From assembly GCA_947495425.1 (NCBI GenBank), contig CANLYR010000017.1, positions 1-64,000 on the forward strand: a stretch of 64,000 nt of DNA, in the 5' to 3' direction. Position numbers and translations under genes: made by a program. The stretch's first letter is position 1. Each line of letters opens with the position of its first letter. Source of the DNA: an uncultured Aquimarina sp. (GTDB lineage Bacteria > Bacteroidota > Bacteroidia > Flavobacteriales > Flavobacteriaceae). Below the pieces are notes generated by a model. The model did not search any database and was not told the DNA's origin. It was given only the letters and a program-made list of their open reading frames with translations. Shown here piece after piece: positions 17,498 to 26,938 of the stretch.

Positions 17498-19324
17498 ATG
17501 TCTGAAGAAACACAAAACACAGATGTTCAGGAAGTAGAAACTAAAAAAGCAGCTCCGGCTGTATCTGCGCAACAAGAAAATCCTGAGCAATTCCTAAAAG
17601 AATTTAACTGGCACAACTACGAAGAAGGTATAGATCCTATCGCAGATTCAAAACTCGAAGAGTTTGAAAAATTGGTAGCAGAAAACTTTGTAGATACCTT
17701 AAATGATGAAGTTGTAGACGGAACTGTAATTAATATTACGGATCGTGATGCTATTATCGACATCAATGCAAAAAGTGAAGGTGTTATTTCATTAAACGAA
17801 TTTCGTTACAATCCTGATCTAAAAGTTGGTGACAAAGTAGAAGTTCTGATTGATGTGCGTGAAGACGCAACAGGTCAGTTAATCTTATCTCATCGTAAGG
17901 CTCGTGTGATCAAAGCATGGGATAGAGTGAATGCAGCACATGACACTGGTGAAATCGTTAACGGTTTCGTTAAATGTAGAACTAAAGGAGGTATGATCGT
18001 AGACGTATTCGGTATCGAAGCGTTCTTACCAGGTTCTCAGATTGATGTAAAACCAATTCGTGACTATGATGCATATGTAGGTAAAACTATGGAATTCAAA
18101 GTGGTGAAAATTAACCACGAATTCAAAAACGTAGTTGTATCTCACAAAGCACTTATCGAAGCTGATATCGAAGAACAGAAAAAAGAAATCATTGGTCAAC
18201 TAGAAAAAGGTCAGGTACTAGAAGGTACAGTTAAGAATGTTACTTCTTACGGTGTATTCGTTGATCTTGGAGGCGTTGATGGTCTTATTCATATTACAGA
18301 CCTTTCTTGGTCAAGAATTAATCATCCTAATGAGATTGTAGAGCTTGATCAGAAACTAAACGTAGTAATCCTAGACTTTGACGAGGCTAAAACTCGTATA
18401 CAATTAGGTCTTAAGCAATTGAAACCACACCCATGGGAAGCTCTTGATAAAGAACTTAAAGTAGGTGATAAAGTTAAAGGTAAAGTTGTCGTAATCGCAG
18501 ATTATGGTGCATTTATCGAAGTTGAAGAAGGAGTAGAAGGATTAATTCACGTTTCTGAAATGTCTTGGTCAACACACTTACGTTCTGCACAAGATTTCGT
18601 AAAAGTTGGTGATGAAGTTGAAGCTGTTATCCTTACTCTAGATAGAGAAGAGCGCAAGATGTCTCTTGGTATCAAACAATCAACTCCAGATCCATGGACA
18701 GATATAACGACTAAATATCCTGTAGGTTCTAAACACTCTGGTATTGTGCGTAACTTCACAAACTTTGGTGTATTCGTAGAGCTTGAAGAAGGTATTGATG
18801 GTTTGATTTATATTTCTGACCTTTCTTGGACTAAGAAAATCAAGCATCCATCAGACTTTACTAATGTAGGTGATACACTTAATGTTATTGTTCTTGAACT
18901 AGATGTAGAAGGACGTAAATTAAGTCTTGGCCACAAGCAAACTGAGGATAACCCTTGGGATAAGTATGAAGCTGAGTTTGGTTTAGGGACTAAGCATACT
19001 GCAAAAATCGGAGAAATCGTAGACAAAGGTGCTACCATTGATTTCAACGAAGATATCGTAGCATTTGTTCCTTCACGTCATCTTGAAAAAGAAGATGGAA
19101 GCAAGCTTAAAAAAGGTGATGAAGCAGAATTCCAAATTATTGAATTTAGTAAAGAATTCAAGAGAGTGGTAGCTTCTCATACAGCTTTGTTTAGAGAAGA
19201 AGAAGCTAAGATCGTAAAACAAGCTGCTAAAAAAGCTGCATCAAACTCTTCTGAGAAGACTACGCTTGGTGATATCGATGCTCTGGCTGATCTGAAAGCG
19301 AAAATGGAAAAAGGAGGGAAATAA
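17498..19324 (+). CDS. rpsA: 30S ribosomal protein S1
   Basis: The protein has 608 residues and six S1 (OB-fold) RNA-binding repeats. The first two diverged units lie at about 60-200. Four canonical repeats follow (about 230-560), each with a G-V/A-F-V/I-E/D-L-x-x-G-V-D/E-G-L-I-H/Y core such as YGVFVDLGGVDGLIH. It binds mRNA and aids initiation on the 30S subunit, which matters in Bacteroidota where Shine-Dalgarno sequences are weak. The N-terminal extension is acidic and Gln-rich. It has its own promoter and terminator. Confidence 0.96.
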   Translation: MSEETQNTDVQEVETKKAAPAVSAQQENPEQFLKEFNWHNYEEGIDPIADSKLEEFEKLVAENFVDTLNDEVVDGTVINITDRDAIIDINAKSEGVISLNEFRYNPDLKVGDKVEVLIDVREDATGQLILSHRKARVIKAWDRVNAAHDTGEIVNGFVKCRTKGGMIVDVFGIEAFLPGSQIDVKPIRDYDAYVGKTMEFKVVKINHEFKNVVVSHKALIEADIEEQKKEIIGQLEKGQVLEGTVKNVTSYGVFVDLGGVDGLIHITDLSWSRINHPNEIVELDQKLNVVILDFDEAKTRIQLGLKQLKPHPWEALDKELKVGDKVKGKVVVIADYGAFIEVEEGVEGLIHVSEMSWSTHLRSAQDFVKVGDEVEAVILTLDREERKMSLGIKQSTPDPWTDITTKYPVGSKHSGIVRNFTNFGVFVELEEGIDGLIYISDLSWTKKIKHPSDFTNVGDTLNVIVLELDVEGRKLSLGHKQTEDNPWDKYEAEFGLGTKHTAKIGEIVDKGATIDFNEDIVAFVPSRHLEKEDGSKLKKGDEAEFQIIEFSKEFKRVVASHTALFREEEAKIVKQAAKKAASNSSEKTTLGDIDALADLKAKMEKGGK

Positions 19325-19348
19325 TTCTCTGTATTCCTTAATATATTG

Positions 19349-19379
19349 AAAAAGCCGTTCTTTTAGAGCGGCTTTTTTT
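19349..19379 (+). terminator. Rho-independent terminator of rpsA
   Basis: AAAAAGCCGTTCT pairs with AGAGCGGCTTTTT (one T·G pair) around a three-base loop, followed by more T. Confidence 0.85.
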
Positions 19380-19447
19380 GATTACTCTTATTACAGTTTA
19401 CAAAAAACTTATGAAGCTTACCTAATGCAATACTTACAAAATTTTAT

Positions 19448-19455
19448 TACTTTTG
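19448..19455 (+). promoter_or_regulatory. Promoter -7 core of pyrR
   Basis: TACTTTTG fits TAnnTTTG and lies 26 bases before the ATG at 19481. No clear -33 TTG was found. A GGAGG at 19474-19478, four bases before the ATG by spacing, is an unusually good ribosome binding site for this phylum. Confidence 0.5.
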
Positions 19456-19480
19456 TATTCCAAATATCTATTTGGAGGTT

Positions 19481-20023
19481 ATGAGTCAAAAATTACTACT
19501 TAGTGCAAAAGAAATAGACATTATCCTGCACCGTTTGGCTTGTCAATTAATTGAAAATCATACGCATTTTAGAGATACTGTTTTGATCGGTGTGCAGCCC
19601 AGAGGTAAATTTTTGGCAGATAGAATCCGGCAGATATTAGTAAACGAATATGAGGTTACCGATATAAAACTTGGGTATTTAGATATTACATTTTACAGAG
19701 ATGATTTTAGACGAGGTGAAAAACCATTAGAAGCCAATAAAACACATATCGATTTTGTCGTAGAAGACAAAAGAGTTGTATTCATAGATGATGTTTTATA
19801 CACAGGGCGTAGTATCAGATCTGCATTAACAGCGGTTCAATCTTTTGGAAGACCACAAGAAATCGAACTATTAACATTAATAGATCGACGTTTTAGCAGA
19901 CATTTGCCCATACAACCTAATTATAGAGGCAGGCAGGTAGATGCGATAAATAAAGAGAAAGTAAAAGTACATTGGGTCGAGAATGAGGGTGAAGACGCTG
20001 TATATTTAGTTTCAGGTTTTTAG
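19481..20023 (+). CDS. pyrR: PyrR bifunctional regulator / uracil phosphoribosyltransferase
   Basis: The protein has 180 residues with the PRTase fold. The PRPP-binding motif is VVFIDDVLYTGRSIRSAL (about 98-115), and GVQPRGKFLADRI is the pyrophosphate loop. In Firmicutes PyrR binds pyr mRNA in response to UMP. In Bacteroidota it may act mainly as an enzyme, since no PyrR-type attenuator is visible upstream here. The start is ATG 19481 behind GGAGG; a TTG nine bases earlier is less likely. It heads a pyrimidine cluster with pyrB. Confidence 0.92.
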   Translation: MSQKLLLSAKEIDIILHRLACQLIENHTHFRDTVLIGVQPRGKFLADRIRQILVNEYEVTDIKLGYLDITFYRDDFRRGEKPLEANKTHIDFVVEDKRVVFIDDVLYTGRSIRSALTAVQSFGRPQEIELLTLIDRRFSRHLPIQPNYRGRQVDAINKEKVKVHWVENEGEDAVYLVSGF

Positions 20024-20055
20024 TTTTTGGTTTATGGTTGTTAAGTACAATTAAA

Positions 20056-20370
20056 ATGAAAGAATATAATCAAGAAAAAGATACCGTAATCATTTCATTT
20101 GATAAGAGCTGTAGTGGTTTGGATGAAATACATGAATTAGGTTTGAAGCTTTGTAATATACCGTCAGATATTGGCAGATACGACGGTCATGAGGTTGCAA
20201 TCGATGATAGTCATGGAACGTTGTTTGCTTATGGGAACAATGCAGAAGAACTCTTTAAAGAAATGGAACCCATATTGAGAGAATATGACTTTCTTAGAGA
20301 AGCATCAGTATACTTACGGTTTGAAAAGAAAGATAGTACGTATAGTGAGCTAAATTTTAAGATAGTTTAA
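20056..20370 (+). CDS. Conserved-looking small protein between pyrR and pyrB
   Basis: The protein has 104 residues, is soluble and acidic, and has no signal peptide. ATG 20056 (MKEYNQEKD) was chosen over an upstream TTG. It has a mixed alpha/beta pattern (DTVIISFDKS, GRYDGHEVAIDDSHGTLFAYG). No family is recognised with confidence. Its position inside a pyrimidine operon, with short gaps on both sides (32 bases before and after), suggests co-transcription. Confidence 0.65.
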   Translation: MKEYNQEKDTVIISFDKSCSGLDEIHELGLKLCNIPSDIGRYDGHEVAIDDSHGTLFAYGNNAEELFKEMEPILREYDFLREASVYLRFEKKDSTYSELNFKIV

Positions 20371-20402
20371 CTAATTAAATACTAATAACTTAAAGATTAA
20401 AA

Positions 20403-21332
20403 ATGAGCGAATTAAGTGTAGATCACTTACTAGGAATAAAATACCTGAACAAAGACGACATTAATCTCATCTTTGAAACTGCAGATCATTTCAAAGAGGT
20501 TATTAATCGTCCGATAAAAAAAGTTCCTTCGCTTAGAGATATTACCATAGCTAATTTGTTTTTTGAGAACAGTACCCGAACCAGATTATCATTCGAATTA
20601 GCAGAAAAACGATTATCTGCAGATGTCATTAACTTTTCGGCTGCAGCTTCTTCAGTAAAAAAAGGAGAAACGCTTATTGATACCGTAAATAATATTTTAT
20701 CAATGAAAGTGGATATGGTAGTGATGCGACACCCTAATCCCGGGGCCGGAGTTTTTCTATCAAAACATGTGAATGCTAGTATTCTTAATGCTGGGGATGG
20801 CGCACATGAACATCCTACTCAGGCATTACTAGATTCTTACTCTATTAGAGAACGATTAGGAGAAGTAGCAGGAAAAAAGATCGTTATCGTTGGTGATATT
20901 TTGCATTCTAGAGTAGCACTATCTAATATTTTTGCGCTAAAATTACAGGGAGCCGAGGTAAAAGTATGTGGTCCTAAGACGTTAATACCCAGATATATTG
21001 AAAAACTAGGTGTTACTGTAGAAACTGATCTCAAAAAAGCATTAGCATGGTGTGATGTAGCCAATATGCTACGGGTACAAAATGAAAGGATGGAGATCAG
21101 TTACTTTCCATCGACCAGAGAATATACACAACAGTTTGGAGTAAACAAAAAAGTATTGGAGAGTCTGAATAAGGAAATTGTAATTATGCACCCAGGACCA
21201 ATCAATCGTGGCGTAGAAATCACGAGCGATGTTGCTGATTCTAATCAAGCCATTATATTAGATCAGGTACAGAATGGGGTTGCAGTGAGAATGGCTGTAA
21301 TATATCTTTTAGCTTCAAAAATTAAACGATAA
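20403..21332 (+). CDS. pyrB: Aspartate carbamoyltransferase catalytic subunit
   Basis: PyrB forms carbamoyl-aspartate, the committed step of pyrimidine synthesis. It has 309 residues. FFENSTRTRLSFELAEKRL (about 57) is the carbamoyl-phosphate motif. DGAHEHPTQALLD (about 130), the Lys-containing ASSVKKGET loop and HPGPINRGVEI (about 263) complete the active site. There is no pyrI regulatory gene next to it. Confidence 0.96.
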   Translation: MSELSVDHLLGIKYLNKDDINLIFETADHFKEVINRPIKKVPSLRDITIANLFFENSTRTRLSFELAEKRLSADVINFSAAASSVKKGETLIDTVNNILSMKVDMVVMRHPNPGAGVFLSKHVNASILNAGDGAHEHPTQALLDSYSIRERLGEVAGKKIVIVGDILHSRVALSNIFALKLQGAEVKVCGPKTLIPRYIEKLGVTVETDLKKALAWCDVANMLRVQNERMEISYFPSTREYTQQFGVNKKVLESLNKEIVIMHPGPINRGVEITSDVADSNQAIILDQVQNGVAVRMAVIYLLASKIKR

Positions 21333-21336
21333 ACTT

Positions 21337-21669
21337 ATGATTTTTAATAAAGAGGGTGCTACCACTATCATTACACAAGAAAAAACAACAATTGTCGAGT
21401 TTGTTAAAGGTCTCGAAGATAAATATGAATCTTTAAAAAATGACAATATCATCATAAACTTATTTTCACTGAAACAAATTTCAGTAGATGATATCAATGA
21501 ATTTTTGAGAATATCCAATACGCATAAAGCATCCAAACGTTCTTTTGTTATTGTCACCAACAAAATATCTTATGAGGAGACTCCAGATGAAATTACAATT
21601 GTTCCTACATTACAAGAAGCTTATGATCTTGTAGAGATGGAAGAAATAGAAAGAGATCTTGATTTTTAA
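21337..21669 (+). CDS. STAS-like small protein upstream of RNase Z
   Basis: The protein has 110 residues. It has alternating strands and helices (TTIVEFVKGLEDKYESLK, IIINLFSLKQISVDDINEFLRIS, RSFVIVTNKI) that resemble an anti-sigma-antagonist (STAS-like) fold. No phosphorylatable serine motif is obvious. It starts four bases after pyrB. Related frames in flavobacteria also lie near rnz and are sometimes mislabelled RNase Z. Its function is unknown. Confidence 0.65.
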   Translation: MIFNKEGATTIITQEKTTIVEFVKGLEDKYESLKNDNIIINLFSLKQISVDDINEFLRISNTHKASKRSFVIVTNKISYEETPDEITIVPTLQEAYDLVEMEEIERDLDF

Positions 21670-21718
21670 AAAAGATGTTTTTTTGTAATCATCACCTATT
21701 TTTTTCGTCTTAAAATAT

Positions 21719-22177
21719 ATGAATACAATAGCCCCACGTATACTTATATTTTTATCTATCCTATTGTGTAATCCACTCATGGCTCAGGATTGGAAATACG
21801 ACTTGAATGAAGCATTGACTTCAGCCAAAGAAAAAGATCAAAAAATAGTACTGTTTTTTACCGGATCCGATTGGTGCCCACCTTGTATTAAACTAGAACG
21901 GAATGTATTATCCAGTAAAGAATTTGCTGCATTTGCAGATCAAAAGTATGTTTGGTTAAAAGCTGATTTTCCCAGACGGAAGAAAAATAAAATTTCGCAA
22001 GAGCAAAAAAAGAAAAATAAAGCATTAGCCAAGCAATACAACAAGAGGTTAGTCTTTCCGGTAATTTTGGTGCTCAATAATGATGGTGTTGTGCTTGGTG
22101 CTACTGGATATAGACGCGATTTAGATGTTAATGGATATATATCTTTATTAACGTCATTCGATTCTTTTGATCGCTAA
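21719..22177 (+). CDS. Exported thioredoxin-fold protein
   Basis: The protein has 152 residues. A signal peptide ends near MAQD. A thioredoxin fold follows with the active-site motif GSDWCPPCIKLE (about 49-60); the redox pair is CPPC. The cis-Pro side is present in LVFPVILVLN (about 117). A lysine-rich insert (KKNKISQEQKKKNK) lies between the two halves. It is probably a periplasmic disulfide oxidoreductase of the DUF255/thioredoxin_7 type. Confidence 0.82.
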   Translation: MNTIAPRILIFLSILLCNPLMAQDWKYDLNEALTSAKEKDQKIVLFFTGSDWCPPCIKLERNVLSSKEFAAFADQKYVWLKADFPRRKKNKISQEQKKKNKALAKQYNKRLVFPVILVLNNDGVVLGATGYRRDLDVNGYISLLTSFDSFDR

Positions 22178-22239
22178 ATTGATTTGTACTAAAGATTAAC
22201 CTATATTCATCATCTATTTAATAAAGAGGAAAAATAATT

Positions 22240-23145
22240 TTGAAACTTACAATTTTAGGTTGCTATTCTGCAACTCCAAGAACATTTACCAATCCATCGT
22301 CTCAGGTTTTAGAAATCAATAACCATATCTTTTTAATCGATTGTGGAGAGGGTACGCAAGTAGAATTACGACGAAATAAAGTCAAATTTTCAAAAATAGA
22401 GCACATTTTTATTTCTCACCTGCATGGGGATCATTTTTATGGTTTGATAGGATTAGTTTCTACTTTTAGAATGCTTAGCAGAGAAAAACCGCTTCATGTC
22501 CATGGACCTAAAGGAATAAAAGAAGCCATAACATTACAATTAAAACTATCAAATTCCTGGACGGATTATCCATTACATTTTCATGAACTCACTAATACAG
22601 CATCTGAAATTGTTTTTGAAGATGAAACCGTTGTTGTAAGCACTATCCCACTGCAACATCGTATTTATTGTAATGGTTTTTTGTTTCAAGAAAAACAAGG
22701 AGATCGTAAGTTGTTATTAAATAAAGTGCTTGATTATAATATTGATAAAGCATATTATCGATCTATTAAAAAAGGAAAAGATATTGTTCTTGATAATGGT
22801 ACAATAATTCCTAATACATCACTTACCGATGATCCTAAACCTATAAAAAGCTATGCCTATTGCAGTGACACAAGATATGACGAGGCAAAAATCCCTATCA
22901 TAGCGAATGTGACTGCGCTATATCACGAATCAACTTTTTTAGAAAGTCATAAGCATCTATGTGAGATGACTGGGCATAGTTCTGCCATTGAAGCGGCTAC
23001 AATTGCAAAAAAAGCAAATGTTGGTACGTTGATTTTGGGGCATTATTCAACTCGATATAGTACGATAGAATTATTTAAAGAGGAAGCTAAAACCGTTTTT
23101 GAACATGTTGAAGTAGGTGATGATGGAAAAGTATTTGAGTTTTGA
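22240..23145 (+). CDS. rnz: Ribonuclease Z
   Basis: RNase Z cuts the 3' trailer from tRNA precursors. It has 301 residues and a metallo-beta-lactamase fold. Zinc ligands lie in SHLHGDHFYGL (about 61-71), CSDTRYDE (about 208) and GHSS (about 247), with the closing GHYSTRY (about 267). It starts with TTG at 22240 (LKLTILGCYSATP…), preceded by AAAGAGGA; no in-frame ATG fits the conserved N-terminus. Confidence 0.93.
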   Translation: MKLTILGCYSATPRTFTNPSSQVLEINNHIFLIDCGEGTQVELRRNKVKFSKIEHIFISHLHGDHFYGLIGLVSTFRMLSREKPLHVHGPKGIKEAITLQLKLSNSWTDYPLHFHELTNTASEIVFEDETVVVSTIPLQHRIYCNGFLFQEKQGDRKLLLNKVLDYNIDKAYYRSIKKGKDIVLDNGTIIPNTSLTDDPKPIKSYAYCSDTRYDEAKIPIIANVTALYHESTFLESHKHLCEMTGHSSAIEAATIAKKANVGTLILGHYSTRYSTIELFKEEAKTVFEHVEVGDDGKVFEF

Positions 23146-23222
23146 GTTAGCTAAACTATAAACATTTTAATGAGATTCTGTTTCACAAAATACGTAAATT
23201 GCAGTATAATGATATTGTTGTT

Positions 23223-23867
23223 ATGAATAGAGATCTTACAGACTATAGAAAGTCTTATGAAAAGCATTTTTTAGAGGAAAAAAACCTTCCAAAATCTCCA
23301 TTTACCCTTTTTTCTGATTGGTTTACTGAAGTTGAAAAATCGGGTGGAGTAGAGGAAACTAATGCCATGACAATAACAACCAAAGGACTAGATGGTTTTC
23401 CTAAGGCTAGGGTCGTTTTATTAAAGCATTTTGATGAAAAAGGTTTCGTTTTTTACTCTAATTATACTTCAGAGAAAGGGAAAGCTATTGAAAATGATAA
23501 TAAAGTATGTTTATCGTTTTTTTGGCCAAATCTTGAGCGTCAGGTTATAATTAAAGGAAGTGCAATTAAGATTAAGGAGAAGAAGAGTATTGATTATTTT
23601 CAATCCAGACCAAAAGGAAGTCAATTAGGGGCTTGGGCGTCTAATCAAAGTGATATCATTGAATCAAGAACTATATTAGAGACAAAACTTTCTGCATTAG
23701 AAGATCAGTATAAGAACACCAAAATTCCCAAACCACCATTTTGGGGTGGATACTGTATACAACCTGTCGAGTTCGAATTTTGGCAGGGTAGACCTAATCG
23801 ATTACACGATCGCATACGTTTTATTAATGAAAAAAATGAGTGGCTAGTGAATAGACTTGCACCTTGA
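23223..23867 (+). CDS. pdxH: Pyridoxamine 5'-phosphate oxidase
   Basis: PdxH is an FMN enzyme that makes pyridoxal 5'-phosphate. With the ATG at 23223 it has 214 residues, normal for the family; a TTG 24 bases upstream would add eight residues. Motifs are PKARVVLLKHFDEKGFVFYSN (FMN site, from about residue 55, shown by its ends PKARVVLL and VFYSN), the SRPKGSQLGAWAS loop (about 132) and the C-terminal EFWQGRPNRLHDR. It converges with the OmpA gene, leaving only three bases between the stops. Confidence 0.93.
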   Translation: MNRDLTDYRKSYEKHFLEEKNLPKSPFTLFSDWFTEVEKSGGVEETNAMTITTKGLDGFPKARVVLLKHFDEKGFVFYSNYTSEKGKAIENDNKVCLSFFWPNLERQVIIKGSAIKIKEKKSIDYFQSRPKGSQLGAWASNQSDIIESRTILETKLSALEDQYKNTKIPKPPFWGGYCIQPVEFEFWQGRPNRLHDRIRFINEKNEWLVNRLAP

Positions 23868-23870
23868 TTC

Positions 23871-26057
23871 TTACATAATTACAAAGCTCGACCTTCTATT
23901 TTTCTGGTATTGATCTTCAGAACAATCCTTACCATCTTTACATTCGTTAACAGGTTTAGTTTCTCCAAAACCAACGTAAGAAAGGATTCTGTTTTTAGGA
24001 ATGTTTTTACTTAATAAATAGTCATAGATGGATTCAGCTCTTTTTTGAGAGAGTACCATGTTATAGTCTTCATTACCACGACTATCAGAGTGCGTTTCTA
24101 TCTTGATGATCATGTCTGGATAATCTTCATTCATGATTTTCACAACCCTATCCAGTTCTACTTCTGCTCTTTTTGTAATATCCCACTTATCAAAATCAAA
24201 ATAAATCTCATTAAGATCTATGAGATCGTTTATCGTTCTATTTAATGTAGTGTCAGATTTTAATGAGAATTTTGGAGGTTTATTAGATTGTACAATATCA
24301 TCTGGAGTAATTCCTCCACTTTGAGTATTATTAGCTCTTTTAGTTTTGTCAAAATCTCCCGGATATACATGAGCCATGTGACTATCCATATCTTTTTTCG
24401 GTATAGAGACAAGGCGATTTGCATTAGGGCAGTTTAGCTCACTAATATCGATTGCTAGTTTAAATTGATAATAATCCGGTAGATTACATTTATTGATATG
24501 ATTGTACCCTTTAGAATATTTAATGGTCTCGTTCAATGTGCCATTAAATTCAGCAATAATAGGTTGATCTACTACCATAATATCATCAATAGTAGTAATA
24601 GACTCGCATCCGGTATCTACGATAACATTATAGCTAATCTCAAAAGGTTCGCTATCGGTTTTAACCATTTTATTTGGTATAGAAAAACTTAAAGTCCTTG
24701 AGTTTTGATCAAATTTTGTTTTGATTTTTTTTGATGGCAACACTAACGATTTTTCAGAGAAAATTACATTTTTTGGTAGTATGTCTTTTATTATCGTGTT
24801 TTTTGCATCATCATTACCATCATTATACACCTTTAGATGGTATGTTATCTCTTGTTTAGGCGATAAAAGATCATCAGGATGTACAAAGCTATTATTTGCA
24901 TATTTAGATCTTTTAACGATATGAATTGCTGGCTCATAAATATCTACACTAAAGGCAACTGCCATGACAGAATACCCATCATTATCTGTTGATAATCTAA
25001 ATTTTGCTTCTGTTTGATTATTACCTATAATACTATTTCTAATATTCTTTATATCAAATAAATCAGCATCATAACCAAGTGTATTCTGACTTGCCGGAAT
25101 TCTGGTTTTTACATTTCTCCCATTTTCTGTAATATTTGCATTAAAGAAATTATTCATAGGATTAGTACCATCTGCAAGACTTTTGTATTTATTCGTTTCA
25201 TTAGACATGACTTGAAAACGATCCCCTCTAATTCCTTTATCCCCCTCAAAAGCGATGACTCCAATTCTACTGTGAACAGCACCGTTTGGTATGGTCTGAA
25301 AATTATCAAAAGAAAAAGCTACAGGTTTGGCCTTAGAATCTATGTTTACAAAACCATCATACACATAAAATCTCTTTCTGGGTTTTGCATTGTCTTCGTA
25401 GATAACAACCATTGTCCAACCGCCAGCTAGACCATTGCCAAGAGTTTGGTCTTCGTTTACTGCTGTAGTGGTAGCAGGGATATTGGCCAAGGTATATGTT
25501 CCCAAAGGGTTTTTTAGATTTAACACCTCATTGGTAATATCTTTATAACAAGAATATTGTTTGAACAAAGCTTCAGAATCATTGTAGTAATCATGAATTA
25601 CTTTACCATCTGTAATTGTAGTATACGATTTTTGTCCTGGATATTTTATTTTTACAGAAGTGATATCATGTTTTCTATTTTCATCTGCATATGCTGCAGT
25701 CCAATATAAACCAACATGCTTTATCGTATTGCATTCAGATTCCATAGTCAAATCAGCGCTACTGGAATTAAATGTATTCGGGTCATTGTCGATATCAATA
25801 AACCCCATTTTGAATTGATTATTTAATCCTCCATCATTATAACTCTTGTTAGGATCAAATATTCCAGTACCATCATCATTACTAACTTTTCCTAATATGG
25901 TATTCGATACAAATTTAAAATCCCCTTTAAAAGTAAATTCTGCTCTCTTTTTTAAGGGTACCTCTACTTGTCCATGAACGATCGTTAAACAAAAACCGCA
26001 TAGTGTAATCAGTAGGCTAATGGTTCGAAATCGGGTTAGATTTATTTTTTTAATCAT
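23871..26057 (-). CDS. DUF11-OmpA surface protein
   Basis: The protein is about 728 residues from the ATG at 26057; a GTG four codons upstream is possible. It has a signal peptide (to HGQ), a long N-terminal beta-rich region (about 30-370), and a DUF11-like repeat (about 375-500; YHLKVYNDGNDDAKN, IKDILPKNV). The C-terminal OmpA domain (about 615-728) contains DFDKWDITKRAE, IETHSDSRGNEDYN and NRRSSFVIM. It is probably exported and held to peptidoglycan by the OmpA domain, with the rest facing the surface. It is the minus-strand partner of the convergent pdxH. Confidence 0.8.
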   Translation of the reverse strand: MIKKINLTRFRTISLLITLCGFCLTIVHGQVEVPLKKRAEFTFKGDFKFVSNTILGKVSNDDGTGIFDPNKSYNDGGLNNQFKMGFIDIDNDPNTFNSSSADLTMESECNTIKHVGLYWTAAYADENRKHDITSVKIKYPGQKSYTTITDGKVIHDYYNDSEALFKQYSCYKDITNEVLNLKNPLGTYTLANIPATTTAVNEDQTLGNGLAGGWTMVVIYEDNAKPRKRFYVYDGFVNIDSKAKPVAFSFDNFQTIPNGAVHSRIGVIAFEGDKGIRGDRFQVMSNETNKYKSLADGTNPMNNFFNANITENGRNVKTRIPASQNTLGYDADLFDIKNIRNSIIGNNQTEAKFRLSTDNDGYSVMAVAFSVDIYEPAIHIVKRSKYANNSFVHPDDLLSPKQEITYHLKVYNDGNDDAKNTIIKDILPKNVIFSEKSLVLPSKKIKTKFDQNSRTLSFSIPNKMVKTDSEPFEISYNVIVDTGCESITTIDDIMVVDQPIIAEFNGTLNETIKYSKGYNHINKCNLPDYYQFKLAIDISELNCPNANRLVSIPKKDMDSHMAHVYPGDFDKTKRANNTQSGGITPDDIVQSNKPPKFSLKSDTTLNRTINDLIDLNEIYFDFDKWDITKRAEVELDRVVKIMNEDYPDMIIKIETHSDSRGNEDYNMVLSQKRAESIYDYLLSKNIPKNRILSYVGFGETKPVNECKDGKDCSEDQYQKNRRSSFVIM

Positions 26058-26452
26058 CTCTTTTTCCACTTCGTTGTCTTTTTTACCCTAAGTTAATTTT
26101 GATGAATTTGTGCTCATAAACTTTTAGGTATACATTTAGGTATGAGGGAAAACCGTATGTAAATTTAAATTTTAACATCTAATTATAGGCCAAAAAAAGC
26201 AGGTTTTCGATGTAAATACTATTTTTATCGATTAAAATCCTTATTTTATGGAGCTCATTTTCATTCATTTAACTTACTTTTTGATTATACCTTTATGTCT
26301 GTACTGGCAGTGGCTATACTGTTAAATATAAAAGGGGTATCTCATAAGTATTTATAAAAAATTATTTTTTCTGTACTTATATTGAGAATTGTAATTGCTA
26401 ATTCTTAAACTTGTAAAGTATAACTTTGTTTGGTCAATAATAGTATAGATTT
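26058..26452. other. 395-base divergent intergenic region with sixA promoter
   Basis: The region separates the OmpA gene (minus) and sixA (plus). A plus-strand promoter reads TTG (26395-26397), 23 bases, then TAACTTTG (26421-26428), 24 bases before the sixA ATG. On the minus-strand side two near-direct TTTAGGTAT copies lie at about 26122-26142. No open frame or RNA gene was recognised. Confidence 0.4.
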
Positions 26453-26938
26453 ATGAAAACTTTATATATGATGCGGCATGCTAAATCTTCTTGGGATTAT
26501 GATGTGCCAGATGAAGAAAGACCACTTAATGAAAGAGGTCTTCGAGATGCTAAATTAGTAGGGAAAGAGCTAAGAAAGCTAATAAAACCAGTAGATAAGG
26601 TCATGTGTAGCCCTGCAAAGCGGGCGCATAGTACAGCTCAAATTGTTCTGGAACAGTTAGAAATTTCAAAAGACATTTTTTTTCTAGAAAATGACCTCTA
26701 TGATTTTGGAGGGCAGAAAGTCATGGAGGCGATAAAGAACTGTAATGATGAAATCAATACATTGATGATTTTTGGACATAATCATGCTTTTACATCAATA
26801 GTTAACTTTTTGGGAAGCGAACGCATTGATAATTTACCAACAGCAGGAGTAGTAGGTATTGAATTTGATACCGATCATTGGAATGATATAAATGTAGGAA
26901 AAAACCTTCTTTCTATTTTTCCTAAATTTTTAAGATAA
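26453..26938 (+). CDS. sixA: SixA-type phosphohistidine phosphatase
   Basis: The protein has 161 residues of the histidine phosphatase fold. The RHG-type motif appears as MMRHAKSSWD (about 6-15), where the nucleophilic histidine sits, and IFGHNHAFT (about 109) holds the second catalytic histidine. SixA removes phosphate from histidine on phosphotransfer proteins. Its stop overlaps the ppk1 start (TAATG), so it is coupled to polyphosphate synthesis. Confidence 0.88.
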   Translation: MKTLYMMRHAKSSWDYDVPDEERPLNERGLRDAKLVGKELRKLIKPVDKVMCSPAKRAHSTAQIVLEQLEISKDIFFLENDLYDFGGQKVMEAIKNCNDEINTLMIFGHNHAFTSIVNFLGSERIDNLPTAGVVGIEFDTDHWNDINVGKNLLSIFPKFLR

